From an uncultured Planktomarina sp. (GTDB lineage Bacteria; Pseudomonadota; Alphaproteobacteria; Rhodobacterales; Rhodobacteraceae), in assembly GCA_905181815.1 (NCBI GenBank), contig CAJIZA010000003.1, forward strand, positions 124,001-188,000: 64,000 nt of DNA, given 5' to 3'. Within the stretch, counting starts at the first letter, position 1; every line of letters starts with the position of its first letter. Made by a program: the position numbers and the translations under genes. Of this stretch, positions 9,980-19,642 are shown piece by piece. The notes beneath the pieces are model-generated. The model did no database searches, was not told where the DNA came from, and saw only the letters and a program-made list of their open reading frames with translations.

Positions 9980-10131
9980 CCCCAAGCGCCCTGGCGCTTG
10001 GGGATCCGAATTCCAGATATCTCAGTCCCTGAATATCTGGAAAAATCGGGATGCAGCATCCTGATATTTCCTGTTGGCTACAGGGAGCAGGTGACTTCTA
10101 ACATCAGAGTCGCCTGCACCTGGCCAACAGG
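9980..10131 (+). other. Four-hairpin array after pufX
   Basis: Four consecutive inverted repeats fill the pufX-dxs gap. (1) 9980-10003, CCCCAAGCGC/GCGCTTGGGG with a 4-nt loop. (2) 10011-10042, TTCCAGATAT/ATATCTGGAA plus an inner TCAG/CTGA. (3) 10046-10064, TCGGGATG/CATCCTGA. (4) 10070-10131, an outer CCTGTTGGC/GCCAACAGG enclosing CAGGTGAC/GTCGCCTG. None has a clear T tract. A 3'-UTR-derived sRNA (PcrX) is known after pufX in R. sphaeroides; whether this is its counterpart is inference. Confidence 0.7.
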
Positions 10132-10158
10132 GCCAACACGCCAAGATAAGGATAAACC

Positions 10159-12051
10159 ATGCCCTCTTTGCTTGACGACATTACGAATCCCTCAGATCTC
10201 AAAGCCCTGAGCGACCAACAACTGGCGCAGCTGGCAGATGAATTGAGAGTTGACGTGATCGAAGCCGTCTCGCGCACTGGAGGACATTTGGGGTCGTCGC
10301 TCGGTGTCGTAGAGCTGACCGTTGCATTGCATGCAGTATTCGACACCCCAAAGGACAAGCTGATCTGGGACGTGGGGCACCAATGCTATCCCCATAAAGT
10401 TCTAACGGGCCGCCGTGAGAGCATGGGAACCCTGCGCCAAGAAGGCGGGCTATCAGGCTTCACCAAGCGCAGCGAGTCGCCCTATGATCCTTTTGGCGCT
10501 GCCCATTCCTCGACCTCAATCTCTGCAGCTCATGGCTTCACCGTGGCACGCGATCTTGGACAAGATACAGGCGACGCCATCGCCGTCATTGGCGATGGAT
10601 CGATCAGCGCCGGCATGGCCTATGAAGCGCTCAACAACGCCGGAGCTGAGGGCCGCCGGATGTTTGTCATCCTCAACGACAATGAAATGAGCATCGCACC
10701 GCCGGTGGGGGCTATGTCAAAATATATGTCGGGACTGGCCGGCACTGCGCTTGCACAGCTCAATGCCTTTGGTCAGAATATCGAAACCGTCCTGCCTGGC
10801 CCTGCGCGCGACCACGCCCGTCGCGCCCGACAATTGGTGACAGGTGTGGCCGCGTCACAGGGCACAATCTTTGAAGAGCTTGGGTTTGAGTATATCGGCC
10901 CCATTGATGGCCATGATATGAACCAACTCCTATCCGTTTTGCGCTCTGCAAGAACCCGCGCCAAGGGTCCAGTTTTAATCCATTGCTGCACAGTAAAGGG
11001 CAAGGGTTATGCGCCAGCTGAAACCTCTGCTGATAAATATCACGGGGTAGCAAAGTTTGACGTGGCCAGCGGCGCCCAGATGAAATCAGGCGCCAACGCC
11101 CCCAGCTACACTACTGTCTTCGGTCAAACCCTGACACAATTGGCGGAAAAAGATTCCAAGATTGTCGGCATCACCGCAGCAATGCCCTCCGGTACTGGCC
11201 TGGATATCTTTGCCCAGCGCTTTGCAGACCGCATGTTTGATGTGGGAATTGCCGAGCAACATGGTGTCACCTTCGCCGCAGGTTTGGCCGCCAGTGGCCT
11301 CAAACCCTTTTGCGCAATTTATTCAACCTTTTTGCAACGCGGCTATGATCAAATTGTCCATGACGTGGCGCTACAAAACTTGCCCGTGCGCTTTGCCATA
11401 GATCGGGCCGGATTGGTGGGTGCAGATGGGGCGACGCATGCTGGCGCCTTTGATATTGGCTTTTTGACTGCCTTGCCCAATATGGTGGTTATGGCGGCCG
11501 CCGATGAGGCGGAGCTGGTGCATATGATTACAACCGCCGCCGCCCATGACACCGGTCCGATCGCCTTTCGCTACCCCCGTGGCACAGGCACAGGCGTTAG
11601 TATTCCACAAGAAGGTGAGCTGCTGCAAATTGGAAAAGGGCGTATTGTTCGCCCAGGCGTAGAGATCGCTCTGCTGTCCTTTGGGGGGCATCTGACTGAG
11701 GCGCTGAAGGCGGCAGACCTCATATCAGCACAGGGCGTTGACGCCACAGTGGCAGATGCGAGGTTTGCCAAGCCCTTAGATCACGCGCTGATTTCCAAAT
11801 TGGCCAAAACCCATAAGGTCCTCATCACCATTGAACAGGGCGCGCAGGGCGGTTTTGGGGCAATGGTGTTGCATTATCTGGCGGATACAGGTCTGCTTGA
11901 CGGGCAATTGGCCGTGCGCAGCATGACATTGCCAGATCGGTTTATTGATCAGGCCGCTCCAGATGCGATGTATGCGGATGCAGGGTTAACAGCCACAGAT
12001 ATTGCAGCCACAGCCTTACAAGCCCTCAAACGCACGCCTATTTCAGTCTAA
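10159..12051 (+). CDS. dxs: 1-deoxy-D-xylulose-5-phosphate synthase Dxs
   Basis: First enzyme of the MEP pathway; condenses pyruvate and glyceraldehyde 3-phosphate using thiamine diphosphate. 630 residues, full length. The N-terminal thiamine domain shows [13 protein letters not shown] and [18 protein letters not shown]; central and C-terminal transketolase-like domains follow ([15 protein letters not shown]). It supplies isoprenoid precursor for carotenoid and phytyl chains, which explains its place in the PGC. Its stop codon directly abuts the stop of the convergent idi gene with no spacer. Confidence 0.95.
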   Translation: MPSLLDDITNPSDLKALSDQQLAQLADELRVDVIEAVSRTGGHLGSSLGVVELTVALHAVFDTPKDKLIWDVGHQCYPHKVLTGRRESMGTLRQEGGLSGFTKRSESPYDPFGAAHSSTSISAAHGFTVARDLGQDTGDAIAVIGDGSISAGMAYEALNNAGAEGRRMFVILNDNEMSIAPPVGAMSKYMSGLAGTALAQLNAFGQNIETVLPGPARDHARRARQLVTGVAASQGTIFEELGFEYIGPIDGHDMNQLLSVLRSARTRAKGPVLIHCCTVKGKGYAPAETSADKYHGVAKFDVASGAQMKSGANAPSYTTVFGQTLTQLAEKDSKIVGITAAMPSGTGLDIFAQRFADRMFDVGIAEQHGVTFAAGLAASGLKPFCAIYSTFLQRGYDQIVHDVALQNLPVRFAIDRAGLVGADGATHAGAFDIGFLTALPNMVVMAAADEAELVHMITTAAAHDTGPIAFRYPRGTGTGVSIPQEGELLQIGKGRIVRPGVEIALLSFGGHLTEALKAADLISAQGVDATVADARFAKPLDHALISKLAKTHKVLITIEQGAQGGFGAMVLHYLADTGLLDGQLAVRSMTLPDRFIDQAAPDAMYADAGLTATDIAATALQALKRTPISV

Positions 12052-12588
12052 TCAAGCAGGGCTGCGCGCCTTTGTACCAAAAATCAGATCACTGTGTTGC
12101 GTCATGTAAATATGCAGCCATGGGGTAAATGAGGTCGGAGTGCGGTCCAGCTCTTGTCGTAAATCTTGACGGGTCACCCATTTCACCGCCTGGACCTCGT
12201 TTGGGTTGAGTGCCATTGACAGTGAGAACTGAGCTTGTGCCACATAGACTTGCACCACTTCATGTTCAATCAAGCCATTCCCCACCTCCGCGCGGTATTC
12301 CACCTCACCACGGGGCTCGAGATCAAGACCGGTAATGCCCAATTCCTCATCTAAACGCCGCCGAGCGCAGATCATCGGGTCTTCTGCCCAATGCGGATGG
12401 GTGCAACAGCTATTCGCCCACATGCCAGGAGTGTGATATTTGCTCAAGGCGCGCTGTTGGATCAAAATGTGATCCTCCGCCATCACAAAAATAGACACCG
12501 CCCGATGCTTGAGGCCCAGTTGATGCGCCATCAATTTTTCAACGGGTTGCAGCGCACCATTTTGCCATGCAGGGATCATGATTGTCAT
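12052..12588 (-). CDS. idi: Isopentenyl-diphosphate isomerase type 1
   Basis: Interconverts isopentenyl and dimethylallyl diphosphate. 178 residues with a Nudix fold: the active-site cysteine segment NSCCTHPHW at about residues 59-67 and the Nudix glutamates in RRRLDEELGI. The ATG overlaps the bchP stop (ATGA), so idi is the last gene of a bchG-PucC-like-bchP-idi unit. It faces dxs tail to tail. Confidence 0.94.
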   Translation of the reverse strand: MTIMIPAWQNGALQPVEKLMAHQLGLKHRAVSIFVMAEDHILIQQRALSKYHTPGMWANSCCTHPHWAEDPMICARRRLDEELGITGLDLEPRGEVEYRAEVGNGLIEHEVVQVYVAQAQFSLSMALNPNEVQAVKWVTRQDLRQELDRTPTSFTPWLHIYMTQHSDLIFGTKARSPA

Positions 12589-13766
12589 CAGACACGATCT
12601 TCCGGAATAAGCCCGGTCAAATGCGCCAAATTTTTCAAACCAATCTTCAGATGCGCCATAGGCCGGGCCGCAACCAAGCGTTTGTTCATATAGGCTTCAA
12701 ATGTCAATTTTTGCACATCGACATCATGGCACAGGGACACAAAGCGCTCGCGGCGCTCATCACTGCGATAATAGGCGTTTTGCATGGCACCCAGGACTTT
12801 GAAGACGCTTTTATGTTCACGCATAAATAGCTTGCGCGCCAATTGCAGTTCTTTCGCGCGCCCAGTGCTCAAAAAGGCACTGGCCGCCGTGGCGGCCACC
12901 CGGCCGCCAACCATTGCGTAGTAGATACCCTCACCAGAAGATGGTGCAACCACCCCAGCCGCGTCCCCAGCCAGAACCACATCGGCGCCATTGTCCCAAC
13001 GATCTAAGGGACGCAAAGGAATGGGTGCACCCTCGCGCCGAATGGTCTTGCAATCGCTCAACCCGTGGGTGGCACGCAGCTCGGCTGTGGCCTTTTTCAA
13101 ATCCACACCCTCAATACAGGTGCCCATTCCAACACTGGCAGATTTTCCATGCGGAAACACCCATCCGTAGAAATCTGGCGATATGGCCCCATCGTAAATA
13201 ACGTCACATCGCTTCGGATTATAAGTTAGACCTTCAAGAGGGGCTTCAATAATTTCGTGATAGGCGATCACGTAAGGAATTTTATCACCGTTTGGGACTT
13301 CTGATTTGGCCACTTTTGAGCGCGCACCATCGGCACCAATGATGATTTTACACGGCAAGCGCCGCTCATCACCACTGTCCTTGTCGCGGTAGATCACAGA
13401 CGGATGGTCGGCATCCCGCTCAATACGCAAAAAGGTTCCAGTCAGCCAAGTTGCCCCGGCTTCTTGTGCCCGGCGGCGCAGAAACGGGTCAAAGTGCTCG
13501 CGATCCACCATACCAACAAAGCCATTCTCAATAGGAATATCGACCTTACGCTGCGTTGGAGAGATCATCCGAGCGGTATTGATCCTCGCAACAATTTGCG
13601 AGCTGGGAATAACGAAGTCCTCAATGAGACGCGGTGGTATTGCGCCGCCACAGGGTTTAATGCGACCTTCACGGTCCAGCAGGGCGACTTGATGGCCTGA
13701 ACGTGCCAAATCTTCAGCCGCTGTCGCCCCGGAAGGGCCTCCACCAATCACAACAACATCAAACAT
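12588..13766 (-). CDS. bchP: Geranylgeranyl reductase BchP
   Basis: Flavoprotein that reduces the geranylgeranyl tail of bacteriochlorophyll to phytyl. 392 residues, usual length. The N-terminal FAD-binding motif is VVVIGGGPSGATAAEDLA, with KPCGGAIP at about residue 38 and a second dinucleotide segment VVLAGDAAGVVAPSSGEGI. It overlaps idi by ATGA and starts 2 nt after the upstream PucC-family stop, with AGGAGAA before the ATG. Confidence 0.94.
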   Translation of the reverse strand: MFDVVVIGGGPSGATAAEDLARSGHQVALLDREGRIKPCGGAIPPRLIEDFVIPSSQIVARINTARMISPTQRKVDIPIENGFVGMVDREHFDPFLRRRAQEAGATWLTGTFLRIERDADHPSVIYRDKDSGDERRLPCKIIIGADGARSKVAKSEVPNGDKIPYVIAYHEIIEAPLEGLTYNPKRCDVIYDGAISPDFYGWVFPHGKSASVGMGTCIEGVDLKKATAELRATHGLSDCKTIRREGAPIPLRPLDRWDNGADVVLAGDAAGVVAPSSGEGIYYAMVGGRVAATAASAFLSTGRAKELQLARKLFMREHKSVFKVLGAMQNAYYRSDERRERFVSLCHDVDVQKLTFEAYMNKRLVAARPMAHLKIGLKNLAHLTGLIPEDRV

Positions 13767-13768
13767 AG

Positions 13769-15061
13769 TTATTCTCCTGCAACTAAATTGGCGGGCACCG
13801 GCTGCACCTTGTGCTCAATAACCCGCATCGCCATGAGGGCGGCGGCAAAAAACAGCGAGGCCTCAAAGATGAAAACTGCGCCAAAGGCGGGACCATCCGC
13901 GAAAAAGCTGCGGGTGATATCAACCAAGACTGCGCCCGTAAGGCCACCGAAACCGGCGGCAATGGCCTGCGCCGCGCCCCACAGCCCCATGCGAGTGCCC
14001 TCACGTTGACCGCGGCCCTCTGAGCTTGATGCAAGCGCCATCATAGCACTGATTGCAGATACAGCGAACATACCGTTAAAGAACCCAAGGGCGACCACAA
14101 GATAGGTAAAATTCAGCGCTGTCGACATCAGCCCTGATAAACAAATGAGCAGCAAAACCGCGCCCGACCCATAGCATCCGCTCATGACCCATCTGCGCAG
14201 GGATCCAATTTTGAAGCCCGTAGCCATAATGCCAACAGTCAGCATCCCAACAAAGACCCCACCGTTTTGTGCACCACTGAGAGAGGTCGACTGTCCTGGC
14301 GTAAAGCCAAAAACCAATCCCGCGTAAGGTTCAAGGATCAATTCTTGCATGAAATACGCGTTCATTGACAGAAAGACGAAGATTGTAAAATTCCGCGTTT
14401 TGGATTCCGCCCAAACCTCGCGCAGAGCCTCTTGAAACGGGATATCCAGCTCGGAGGCGCGTGGGCTGACCGAACGCTCGATGTTCCAAATGGCCAGGAC
14501 CGTCAACACAATAGCCAATAAGGCGATAATCGACACGACCGTCATAAGCCGCTCTGGGGAGTAGGGATCCAAGAACTGCCCCGCCACACCTGCCGTAAGT
14601 GCAATACCAAAGATCATCATCAACCAAGTGATCGTGGCAGCAGCCGCACGCCGATGTGCAGCAGTTGCGGTGGCCAACAAAGCCAATAGCGATGTGCCTG
14701 AAGCCCCAACGCCGATGCCGATCATCCCATATGACAAAATAGAGGCGATGAGAGCGAGCCAATAGTGCACAGCAAATAACGTGACGGCATAGGTAGCGCC
14801 GACGCCGCCTAGCGCCAAGGTGATCATTCCGCCAATAATCCAACGAGTCCGATTGCCGCCCACGTCCGACCGAAATCCCCAACGCGGGCGCGACAGTTGG
14901 ATACCATAATGCAATCCGACCAAAGCACCCGGCAAAAGCGCCGGTAAAGAAAATTCAACCACCATTAGGCGGTTAAGAGTGGAGGTAGTCAGCACAACAA
15001 TGGACCCCAGAGCCATTTGCACCAATCCCAAGCGGAAGATTTGGCTCCAAGATAGGCTCAT
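13769..15061 (-). CDS. PucC-family transporter-like protein (BCD family)
   Basis: 430 residues, about 12 hydrophobic segments, related to LhaA (25,048-26,475) and PucC. This is the family member located between bchG and bchP, as ORF428 in Rhodobacter. Family members assist light-harvesting complex assembly and may deliver bacteriochlorophyll from its synthase; the precise role of this copy is not settled. It overlaps the bchG stop by 4 nt, consistent with coupling to bacteriochlorophyll synthase. Confidence 0.88.
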   Translation of the reverse strand: MSLSWSQIFRLGLVQMALGSIVVLTTSTLNRLMVVEFSLPALLPGALVGLHYGIQLSRPRWGFRSDVGGNRTRWIIGGMITLALGGVGATYAVTLFAVHYWLALIASILSYGMIGIGVGASGTSLLALLATATAAHRRAAAATITWLMMIFGIALTAGVAGQFLDPYSPERLMTVVSIIALLAIVLTVLAIWNIERSVSPRASELDIPFQEALREVWAESKTRNFTIFVFLSMNAYFMQELILEPYAGLVFGFTPGQSTSLSGAQNGGVFVGMLTVGIMATGFKIGSLRRWVMSGCYGSGAVLLLICLSGLMSTALNFTYLVVALGFFNGMFAVSAISAMMALASSSEGRGQREGTRMGLWGAAQAIAAGFGGLTGAVLVDITRSFFADGPAFGAVFIFEASLFFAAALMAMRVIEHKVQPVPANLVAGE

Positions 15062-15957
15062 AGCAAACCTCGTAGGGCGATGGCGCTAATCATCATGCCC
15101 GAGACATACATCGACACACCAGTGGCGTTATACCAAGGCGCACGCGCCTTCGGATCTGTCAGCATAACACGCATCGCCCAAAACTGCGCAGCCAGAAGCG
15201 CCGCAATAATCAAGGCGAAAACAGGTCGATCCCACCAGACCAACAAAGCGATAATGATCGCTTGTGGCACGCCCATAATCCAACAGGCCAGCCGCGCGGC
15301 GCGGTCTGAACCAAGTGTCACCGGCAATGAGTTGATGCCCAATTGGCGATCCCCTTCGGTCGCCTTAAAGTCGTTCAATGTCATGATTCCATGCGCGCCC
15401 AACGCATAAAGTCCCGCCAGAAGAATAATCCGCCAATCTGGCGCACCGGCAGATAAAACCGCCGCTCCAGTAAACCAAGGCAACCCTTCATAGCAGAGCC
15501 CCACCAACCCTGGACCCCACCAGCCAGAGGTTTTTAGCCGAAGAGGTTCCGCAGAATAGGCCCAAGCTGCAAGAACGCCAAAGACGGTGGCCGCAAACCC
15601 CCAAGGCCCCAATTGATGCCCCACCAAAAGTGATAGCACCGACATAGCCCAGGCAATCCACAATCCCCATTTTCCTGGGATGCGACCAGACGGGATGGGG
15701 CGATCAGGCTCATTGATGGCGTCCACATGCCGATCACACCAATCATTTGCCGCCTGACTCATGCCGCAGACAATCGGACCAGCAAGAATAAGGCCTAAAA
15801 CTATCAAAACCCAATGGCCCGAAAAAGAGGCCCCAGAGGAGACAATTCCACATAAGAATGCCCACATTGGTGGGAACCAAGTAATGGGCTTGAGCAAAAG
15901 CAACATGGCCATCGGCTCAGGCAGTCGCCGCGGCTCTATGGGAATATATTCTGTCAT
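15058..15957 (-). CDS. bchG: Bacteriochlorophyll synthase BchG
   Basis: UbiA-family prenyltransferase that esterifies bacteriochlorophyllide a with geranylgeranyl diphosphate. 299 residues, multiple membrane spans. The substrate-binding motif NDWCDRHVDAINEPDRPIPS lies near residue 70. It is first gene of the bchG-PucC-like-bchP-idi operon; a PpsR-type palindrome begins 3 nt before its ATG. Confidence 0.95.
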   Translation of the reverse strand: MTEYIPIEPRRLPEPMAMLLLLKPITWFPPMWAFLCGIVSSGASFSGHWVLIVLGLILAGPIVCGMSQAANDWCDRHVDAINEPDRPIPSGRIPGKWGLWIAWAMSVLSLLVGHQLGPWGFAATVFGVLAAWAYSAEPLRLKTSGWWGPGLVGLCYEGLPWFTGAAVLSAGAPDWRIILLAGLYALGAHGIMTLNDFKATEGDRQLGINSLPVTLGSDRAARLACWIMGVPQAIIIALLVWWDRPVFALIIAALLAAQFWAMRVMLTDPKARAPWYNATGVSMYVSGMMISAIALRGLL

Positions 15958-15959
15958 AG

Positions 15960-15977
15960 TGTAATTTTAAACTTACA
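15960..15977 (-). promoter_or_regulatory. PpsR-type site before bchG
   Basis: TGTAATTTTAAACTTACA is an exact TGT-N12-ACA palindrome, between the bchG start and the divergent cytochrome c2 gene. An imperfect second half-match (TGT-N12-AAA) lies at 15,995-16,012, further from bchG. Repression of bchG by PpsR is the likely role. I could not fix the promoter boxes. Confidence 0.65.
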
Positions 15978-16127
15978 CTTAGCTCCACATCAAGTGTAAA
16001 TTTATATTTAAAAATGCAGGATTCTGTTTTGTCAAATTACTTGCGACAAACTGACTTTACCCAGATGAAAATCACGCTACGATGCGCTATCCGTGAATAT
16101 TGAAGCCAAATTGAGGAGCCGGAACGA

Positions 16128-16562
16128 ATGAAAACAATTAGAATGGCCTTAATGGGTCTGTTGATGACAGCCGGTCCTGCGCTTGCAGGCGGTCACGCAT
16201 CTGGAGACGCTGCCGCCGGTGAAGCGGTTTTTAAGAAATGCAAAGCCTGTCATACCATCGTCGCTGATGATGGAACAGTGATTGTCAAAGGCGGGCGGAA
16301 CGCGCCAAACCTTTATGGCATCTATGACCGCCAGGCAGCCGTACATCCTGATTTCAAAAAATATGGCAAATCCTTGGTTGCCGCTGGCGCTCAAGGCCTG
16401 GTTTGGAATGAAGCTGACTTTGTCGCCTATGTTGCAAATCCAAAAGATTTTCTAAAGTCATATTTGGACGACAAAAAAGCGAAATCTAAAATGGCATTTA
16501 AGCTGAAAAATGCGGATGATCAGGCCAATGTTTGGGCCTATCTTGTGTCTGTGGCAGAATAG
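16128..16562 (+). CDS. cycA: Cytochrome c2
   Basis: Periplasmic electron carrier between the cytochrome bc1 complex and the reaction centre. 144 residues with a signal peptide (about residues 1-20, cleavage after PALA). The haem motif is CKACH at 38-42 and the likely axial methionine is Met122 in SKMAFKL. The insertions relative to short c-type cytochromes match the long cytochrome c2 class. GAGGAGCCGGAACGA precedes the ATG. It is placed inside the PGC next to haem genes, with a terminator 28 nt after the stop. Confidence 0.93.
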   Translation: MKTIRMALMGLLMTAGPALAGGHASGDAAAGEAVFKKCKACHTIVADDGTVIVKGGRNAPNLYGIYDRQAAVHPDFKKYGKSLVAAGAQGLVWNEADFVAYVANPKDFLKSYLDDKKAKSKMAFKLKNADDQANVWAYLVSVAE

Positions 16563-16589
16563 CCTGATCTAAGTTTTCAGAATTACTTT

Positions 16590-16618
16590 AGGCCCTTCAA
16601 AATCTGAAGGGCCTTTTT
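16590..16618 (+). terminator. Terminator after cycA
   Basis: AGGCCCTTCA (16,590-16,599) and TGAAGGGCCT (16,605-16,614) form a 10-bp perfect stem with a 5-nt loop, followed by TTTT. It ends one base before the hemE stop codon on the other strand and, being symmetric, may end both transcripts. Confidence 0.9.
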
Positions 16619-16619
16619 G

Positions 16620-17654
16620 TTACATGGATCGCACTGTATCGATCATCAATTGTACGTTTTCCGGATCCGCATCCGGGGTAATGCCATGACCCAAATTAAA
16701 AATGTGCGGGCCCCTGGACAGAGCGCCCGCGATACGTTTGGTTTCGGCGACTAGGGCAGCGCCGCCAGTCACCATGTGGGATGAGGCAAGATTGCCCTGC
16801 ACACAGCCCTCAGGTTGCAAATTATCCGCAACCCATTGCGCGTCGATGCCATCGTCAAAAGCAATGCAATCTGCACCAATCAAGCGATGCAGACCTGCAT
16901 ATTTTTCGCCAGCACCTCGCGGGAAGGCTATAATTGGAACATCGGGAAATTTGGCCTTTAATGCGGCCGTGATACGGCGCATGGGTTCGATGGAATATTT
17001 CATGAAGTCTTCGCCCTTGAGCGATCCCGCCCAACTGTCAAAGAGTTTTACAACCTCCGCCCCCGCTTCAATCTGAGCGCTGAGGTAATGGATTGTGCCT
17101 TCGGTGATCAAACCAATCAGCGCGTCAAAAACAGCAGGGTTTTCAGTCTTCAAACTATGCGCTGGTCCTTGGTCTGGTGTGCCTTGACCCGCAATCATAT
17201 AGGTCGCCACGGTCCAAGGTGACCCAGCAAATCCTATCAACGTTGTGGCCTTAGGCAATTCTTCAGACAAAATTTTGACGGTATTATAAATCGGCGCCAA
17301 ATGCGCGTGGATGTCAGCTGCCGGTTTCAGCCTTGCGAAATCTTCTCGCGTAGTAACTGTCGACAAACGCGGGCCCTCCCCCGTGACGAACCACAGGTCC
17401 GCGCCCAGCGCCTGGGGCAGCAACAAAATATCAGCAAACAATATTGCAGCATCAAATCCATAGCGCCGAATCGGCTGAAGAGTGACCTCCGCTGCCAATT
17501 CTGAGTTATAACATAGCGAAAGAAAATCGCCGGCTTGCGCGCGGGTTGCACGATATTCGGGAAGATAGCGGCCCGCTTGGCGCATCATCCAAATCGGAGC
17601 GGTTGAAAGTGTTTCTCCTGCCAGAGCGCGCAAGATTACTTTCCTTGATGTCAT
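16620..17654 (-). CDS. hemE: Uroporphyrinogen decarboxylase HemE
   Basis: Decarboxylates uroporphyrinogen III to coproporphyrinogen III on the common haem/bacteriochlorophyll path. 344 residues, full length. The N-terminal signature [16 protein letters not shown] is at about residues 20-35. It is transcribed away from hemC, sharing a 97-bp divergent region with a PpsR-type palindrome. Confidence 0.96.
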   Translation of the reverse strand: MTSRKVILRALAGETLSTAPIWMMRQAGRYLPEYRATRAQAGDFLSLCYNSELAAEVTLQPIRRYGFDAAILFADILLLPQALGADLWFVTGEGPRLSTVTTREDFARLKPAADIHAHLAPIYNTVKILSEELPKATTLIGFAGSPWTVATYMIAGQGTPDQGPAHSLKTENPAVFDALIGLITEGTIHYLSAQIEAGAEVVKLFDSWAGSLKGEDFMKYSIEPMRRITAALKAKFPDVPIIAFPRGAGEKYAGLHRLIGADCIAFDDGIDAQWVADNLQPEGCVQGNLASSHMVTGGAALVAETKRIAGALSRGPHIFNLGHGITPDADPENVQLMIDTVRSM

Positions 17655-17717
17655 TGTATTATTCCCAGATATTGCTTTTCAACATTATGCACAGCATCAG
17701 TTCATAGAAGCAAGAGT

Positions 17718-17735
17718 TGTCAGGCCAAGTTTACA
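17718..17735 (+). promoter_or_regulatory. PpsR-type site in hemE-hemC region
   Basis: TGTCAGGCCAAGTTTACA is an exact TGT-N12-ACA palindrome, 16 bp before the hemC ATG and 63 bp from the hemE start. It could couple early tetrapyrrole supply to the PpsR regulon for either gene. The pattern has six fixed bases, so position is the main support. Confidence 0.55.
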
Positions 17736-17751
17736 TGTTTAGGGATAGGAC

Positions 17752-18702
17752 ATGACTTATACATTACCCACCCCAGAGACCCCGCTCAATATCGGCACCC
17801 GAGGCTCTCCCTTGGCGCTGGCACAAGCCTATGAAACACGCGCGCGTTTAGCAAAGGCTTTTGACTTGCCATTCGAAGCCTTTGAGATTGTCGTCATCAT
17901 GACCACGGGGGATCGCGTCACCGATCGTCCACTGAAAGAAATTGGCGGCAAAGGGCTATTCACGCGCGAAATCGAGCAAGCCATGCTGGATGGATCTATC
18001 GACATCGCCGTGCATTCCATGAAAGATATGCCAGTCCAGCAACCCGAAGGCCTGGTTTTAGACACCTATTTGCCACGTGAAGATGTGCGCGATGCTTTTA
18101 TTTCCCTGTCAGGCGGCGCATTGAGCGATTTATCATCAGGTGCAGTGGTAGGCACCTCAAGCCTGAGACGACAGGCACAACTCAAATTGCGGCGCCCGGA
18201 TCTACAGGTCGTAGAATTTCGTGGCAACTTGCAAACACGACTCAAGAAGCTTAAAAATCAAGTGGCTCAGGCAACATTTCTGGCCATGGCCGGACTAAAG
18301 CGATTAAAAATGGATGACGTGCCACGCCAAGCGATTGAAGTGGACGACATGTTGCCCGCCGTGGCGCAGGGGGCCATTGGTATTGAACGACGCAACAATG
18401 ACATGCGCATGGCCGATATGCTCACAGCTATTCATGACCGCGAGACCGGACAACGTTTAGCCGCAGAACGCGCCTTTCTCGCAGCGTTGGATGGCTCTTG
18501 TGAAACGCCAATTGCTGGGCTTTCTGAACTTCAAGGCAGCAAAATGAGACTGCGCGGCGAAGTGCTTCGGCCCGATGGCTCCGATGCAATTCAGGACGAC
18601 ATGATCGTGCCAATCGAAGATGGCGCGCAAGCGGGGAAAGAAATGGCCGCAAAGCTCCTTGAGCAAGCTGGTGAGGGATTCTTTGACTGGCGAGAGAGTT
18701 AA
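17752..18702 (+). CDS. hemC: Hydroxymethylbilane synthase HemC
   Basis: Porphobilinogen deaminase; polymerises four porphobilinogens to hydroxymethylbilane. 316 residues. NIGTRGSPLALAQA at the N-terminus, VGTSSLRRQAQL near residue 135, and the dipyrromethane-cofactor cysteine Cys250 in LDGSCETPIAGL. Its 3' end overlaps the bciA start region by about 20 nt. Confidence 0.96.
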   Translation: MTYTLPTPETPLNIGTRGSPLALAQAYETRARLAKAFDLPFEAFEIVVIMTTGDRVTDRPLKEIGGKGLFTREIEQAMLDGSIDIAVHSMKDMPVQQPEGLVLDTYLPREDVRDAFISLSGGALSDLSSGAVVGTSSLRRQAQLKLRRPDLQVVEFRGNLQTRLKKLKNQVAQATFLAMAGLKRLKMDDVPRQAIEVDDMLPAVAQGAIGIERRNNDMRMADMLTAIHDRETGQRLAAERAFLAALDGSCETPIAGLSELQGSKMRLRGEVLRPDGSDAIQDDMIVPIEDGAQAGKEMAAKLLEQAGEGFFDWRES

Positions 18703-19642
18703 GTCCGCCCCAAGCGTCTTGCTCTTCGGCGCTACAGGCACTGCGGGACAAGGGGTATGCCGCGCGCTGCATCGGGCGGGATACGTGGTCACCTGTGTTC
18801 TTCGCGCAGGCCAGACCCCACCTCACCCAGCACAGCATCTGCATGCCGATATCACCCAGCCTATGCTGCATATACTTGGCCAGTTCGACGCGGTCGTTTC
18901 CTGCGTTGCCTCCCGCAGTGGCGGCCGAGAAGATGCTTGGGCAATTGACCACGCCGCGCAGATTAACATTCTAGACGTGGCACAAAGATTGGGCGTACCG
19001 CAATTTATTTTGCTCTCCGCGATATGCGTCCAAAAACCAAAATTGCCATTTCAATTCGCCAAACTCGCCTTTGAAAAAGCATTGATGGCCTCAGGTCTCA
19101 CCTATTCCATCGTGCGACCCACAGCTTTTTTCAAATCGCTTTCTGGTCAGATTCCGCGGCTGCGCGGTGGCAAGGCATTTTTGGTCTTTGGGAACGGTGA
19201 ACTCACCGCCTGCAAACCAATCAGCGACGATGATCTGGGCAATTTCATGGTCGATTGCATATCCAACCTGGCCAAACACAATAAAATTTTGCCCATCGGC
19301 GGCCCCAGCCCTGCCATCACGCCGCGCGATCAAGCACAGGCCCTGTTTAGTTTACTCGGGAGACCCGTGAAGCTGCGCCGGGTACCAGTTGCCCTTTTGC
19401 GCATCATCTGCGGTGGATTGCGCCTGGCCGGTGTCTTGATCCCAGCCGCACAGCGCAAGGCAGATCTCGCCGAGATAGGGCTGTATTACGCAACAGAATC
19501 AATGCTGATCTGGCAAGACGCAGAGAGGTGCTATTCGGCGGAGCACACAGCCTCAACCGGCACAGAACATCTGTTTGATCACTATGCGGAGATCATGCGC
19601 TCTGGCGCCGCCGTCCCTCGAGGAGACCATTCGGTCTTTTAA
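18683..19642 (+). CDS. bciA: Divinyl (proto)chlorophyllide 8-vinyl reductase BciA
   Basis: NADPH-dependent reduction of the C8 vinyl group. About 319 residues of an extended/atypical SDR: Rossmann motif [13 protein letters not shown] near the N-terminus, then the family segments [16 protein letters not shown] and [13 protein letters not shown] that resemble plant and Chlorobium DVR/BciA. Start chosen at TTG 18,683 with GAGGGA five nt upstream; a GTG at 18,671 is the alternative. Either start overlaps hemC, so translation is probably coupled. No bchJ-like gene is visible in the window. Confidence 0.85.
   Translation: MTGERVKSAPSVLLFGATGTAGQGVCRALHRAGYVVTCVLRAGQTPPHPAQHLHADITQPMLHILGQFDAVVSCVASRSGGREDAWAIDHAAQINILDVAQRLGVPQFILLSAICVQKPKLPFQFAKLAFEKALMASGLTYSIVRPTAFFKSLSGQIPRLRGGKAFLVFGNGELTACKPISDDDLGNFMVDCISNLAKHNKILPIGGPSPAITPRDQAQALFSLLGRPVKLRRVPVALLRIICGGLRLAGVLIPAAQRKADLAEIGLYYATESMLIWQDAERCYSAEHTASTGTEHLFDHYAEIMRSGAAVPRGDHSVF

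Noticed and set aside
9980-10003. Hairpin after pufX as an intrinsic terminator
   Set aside because: The stem is strong but is followed by ATCCGAATTCC, not a T tract; more hairpins follow and dxs is on the same strand.
16030-16048. TGT-N13-ACA inverted repeat upstream of cycA
   Set aside because: TTTGT/ACAAA arms are perfect, but the spacer is 13 rather than the 12 of PpsR sites, so I did not call it an operator.
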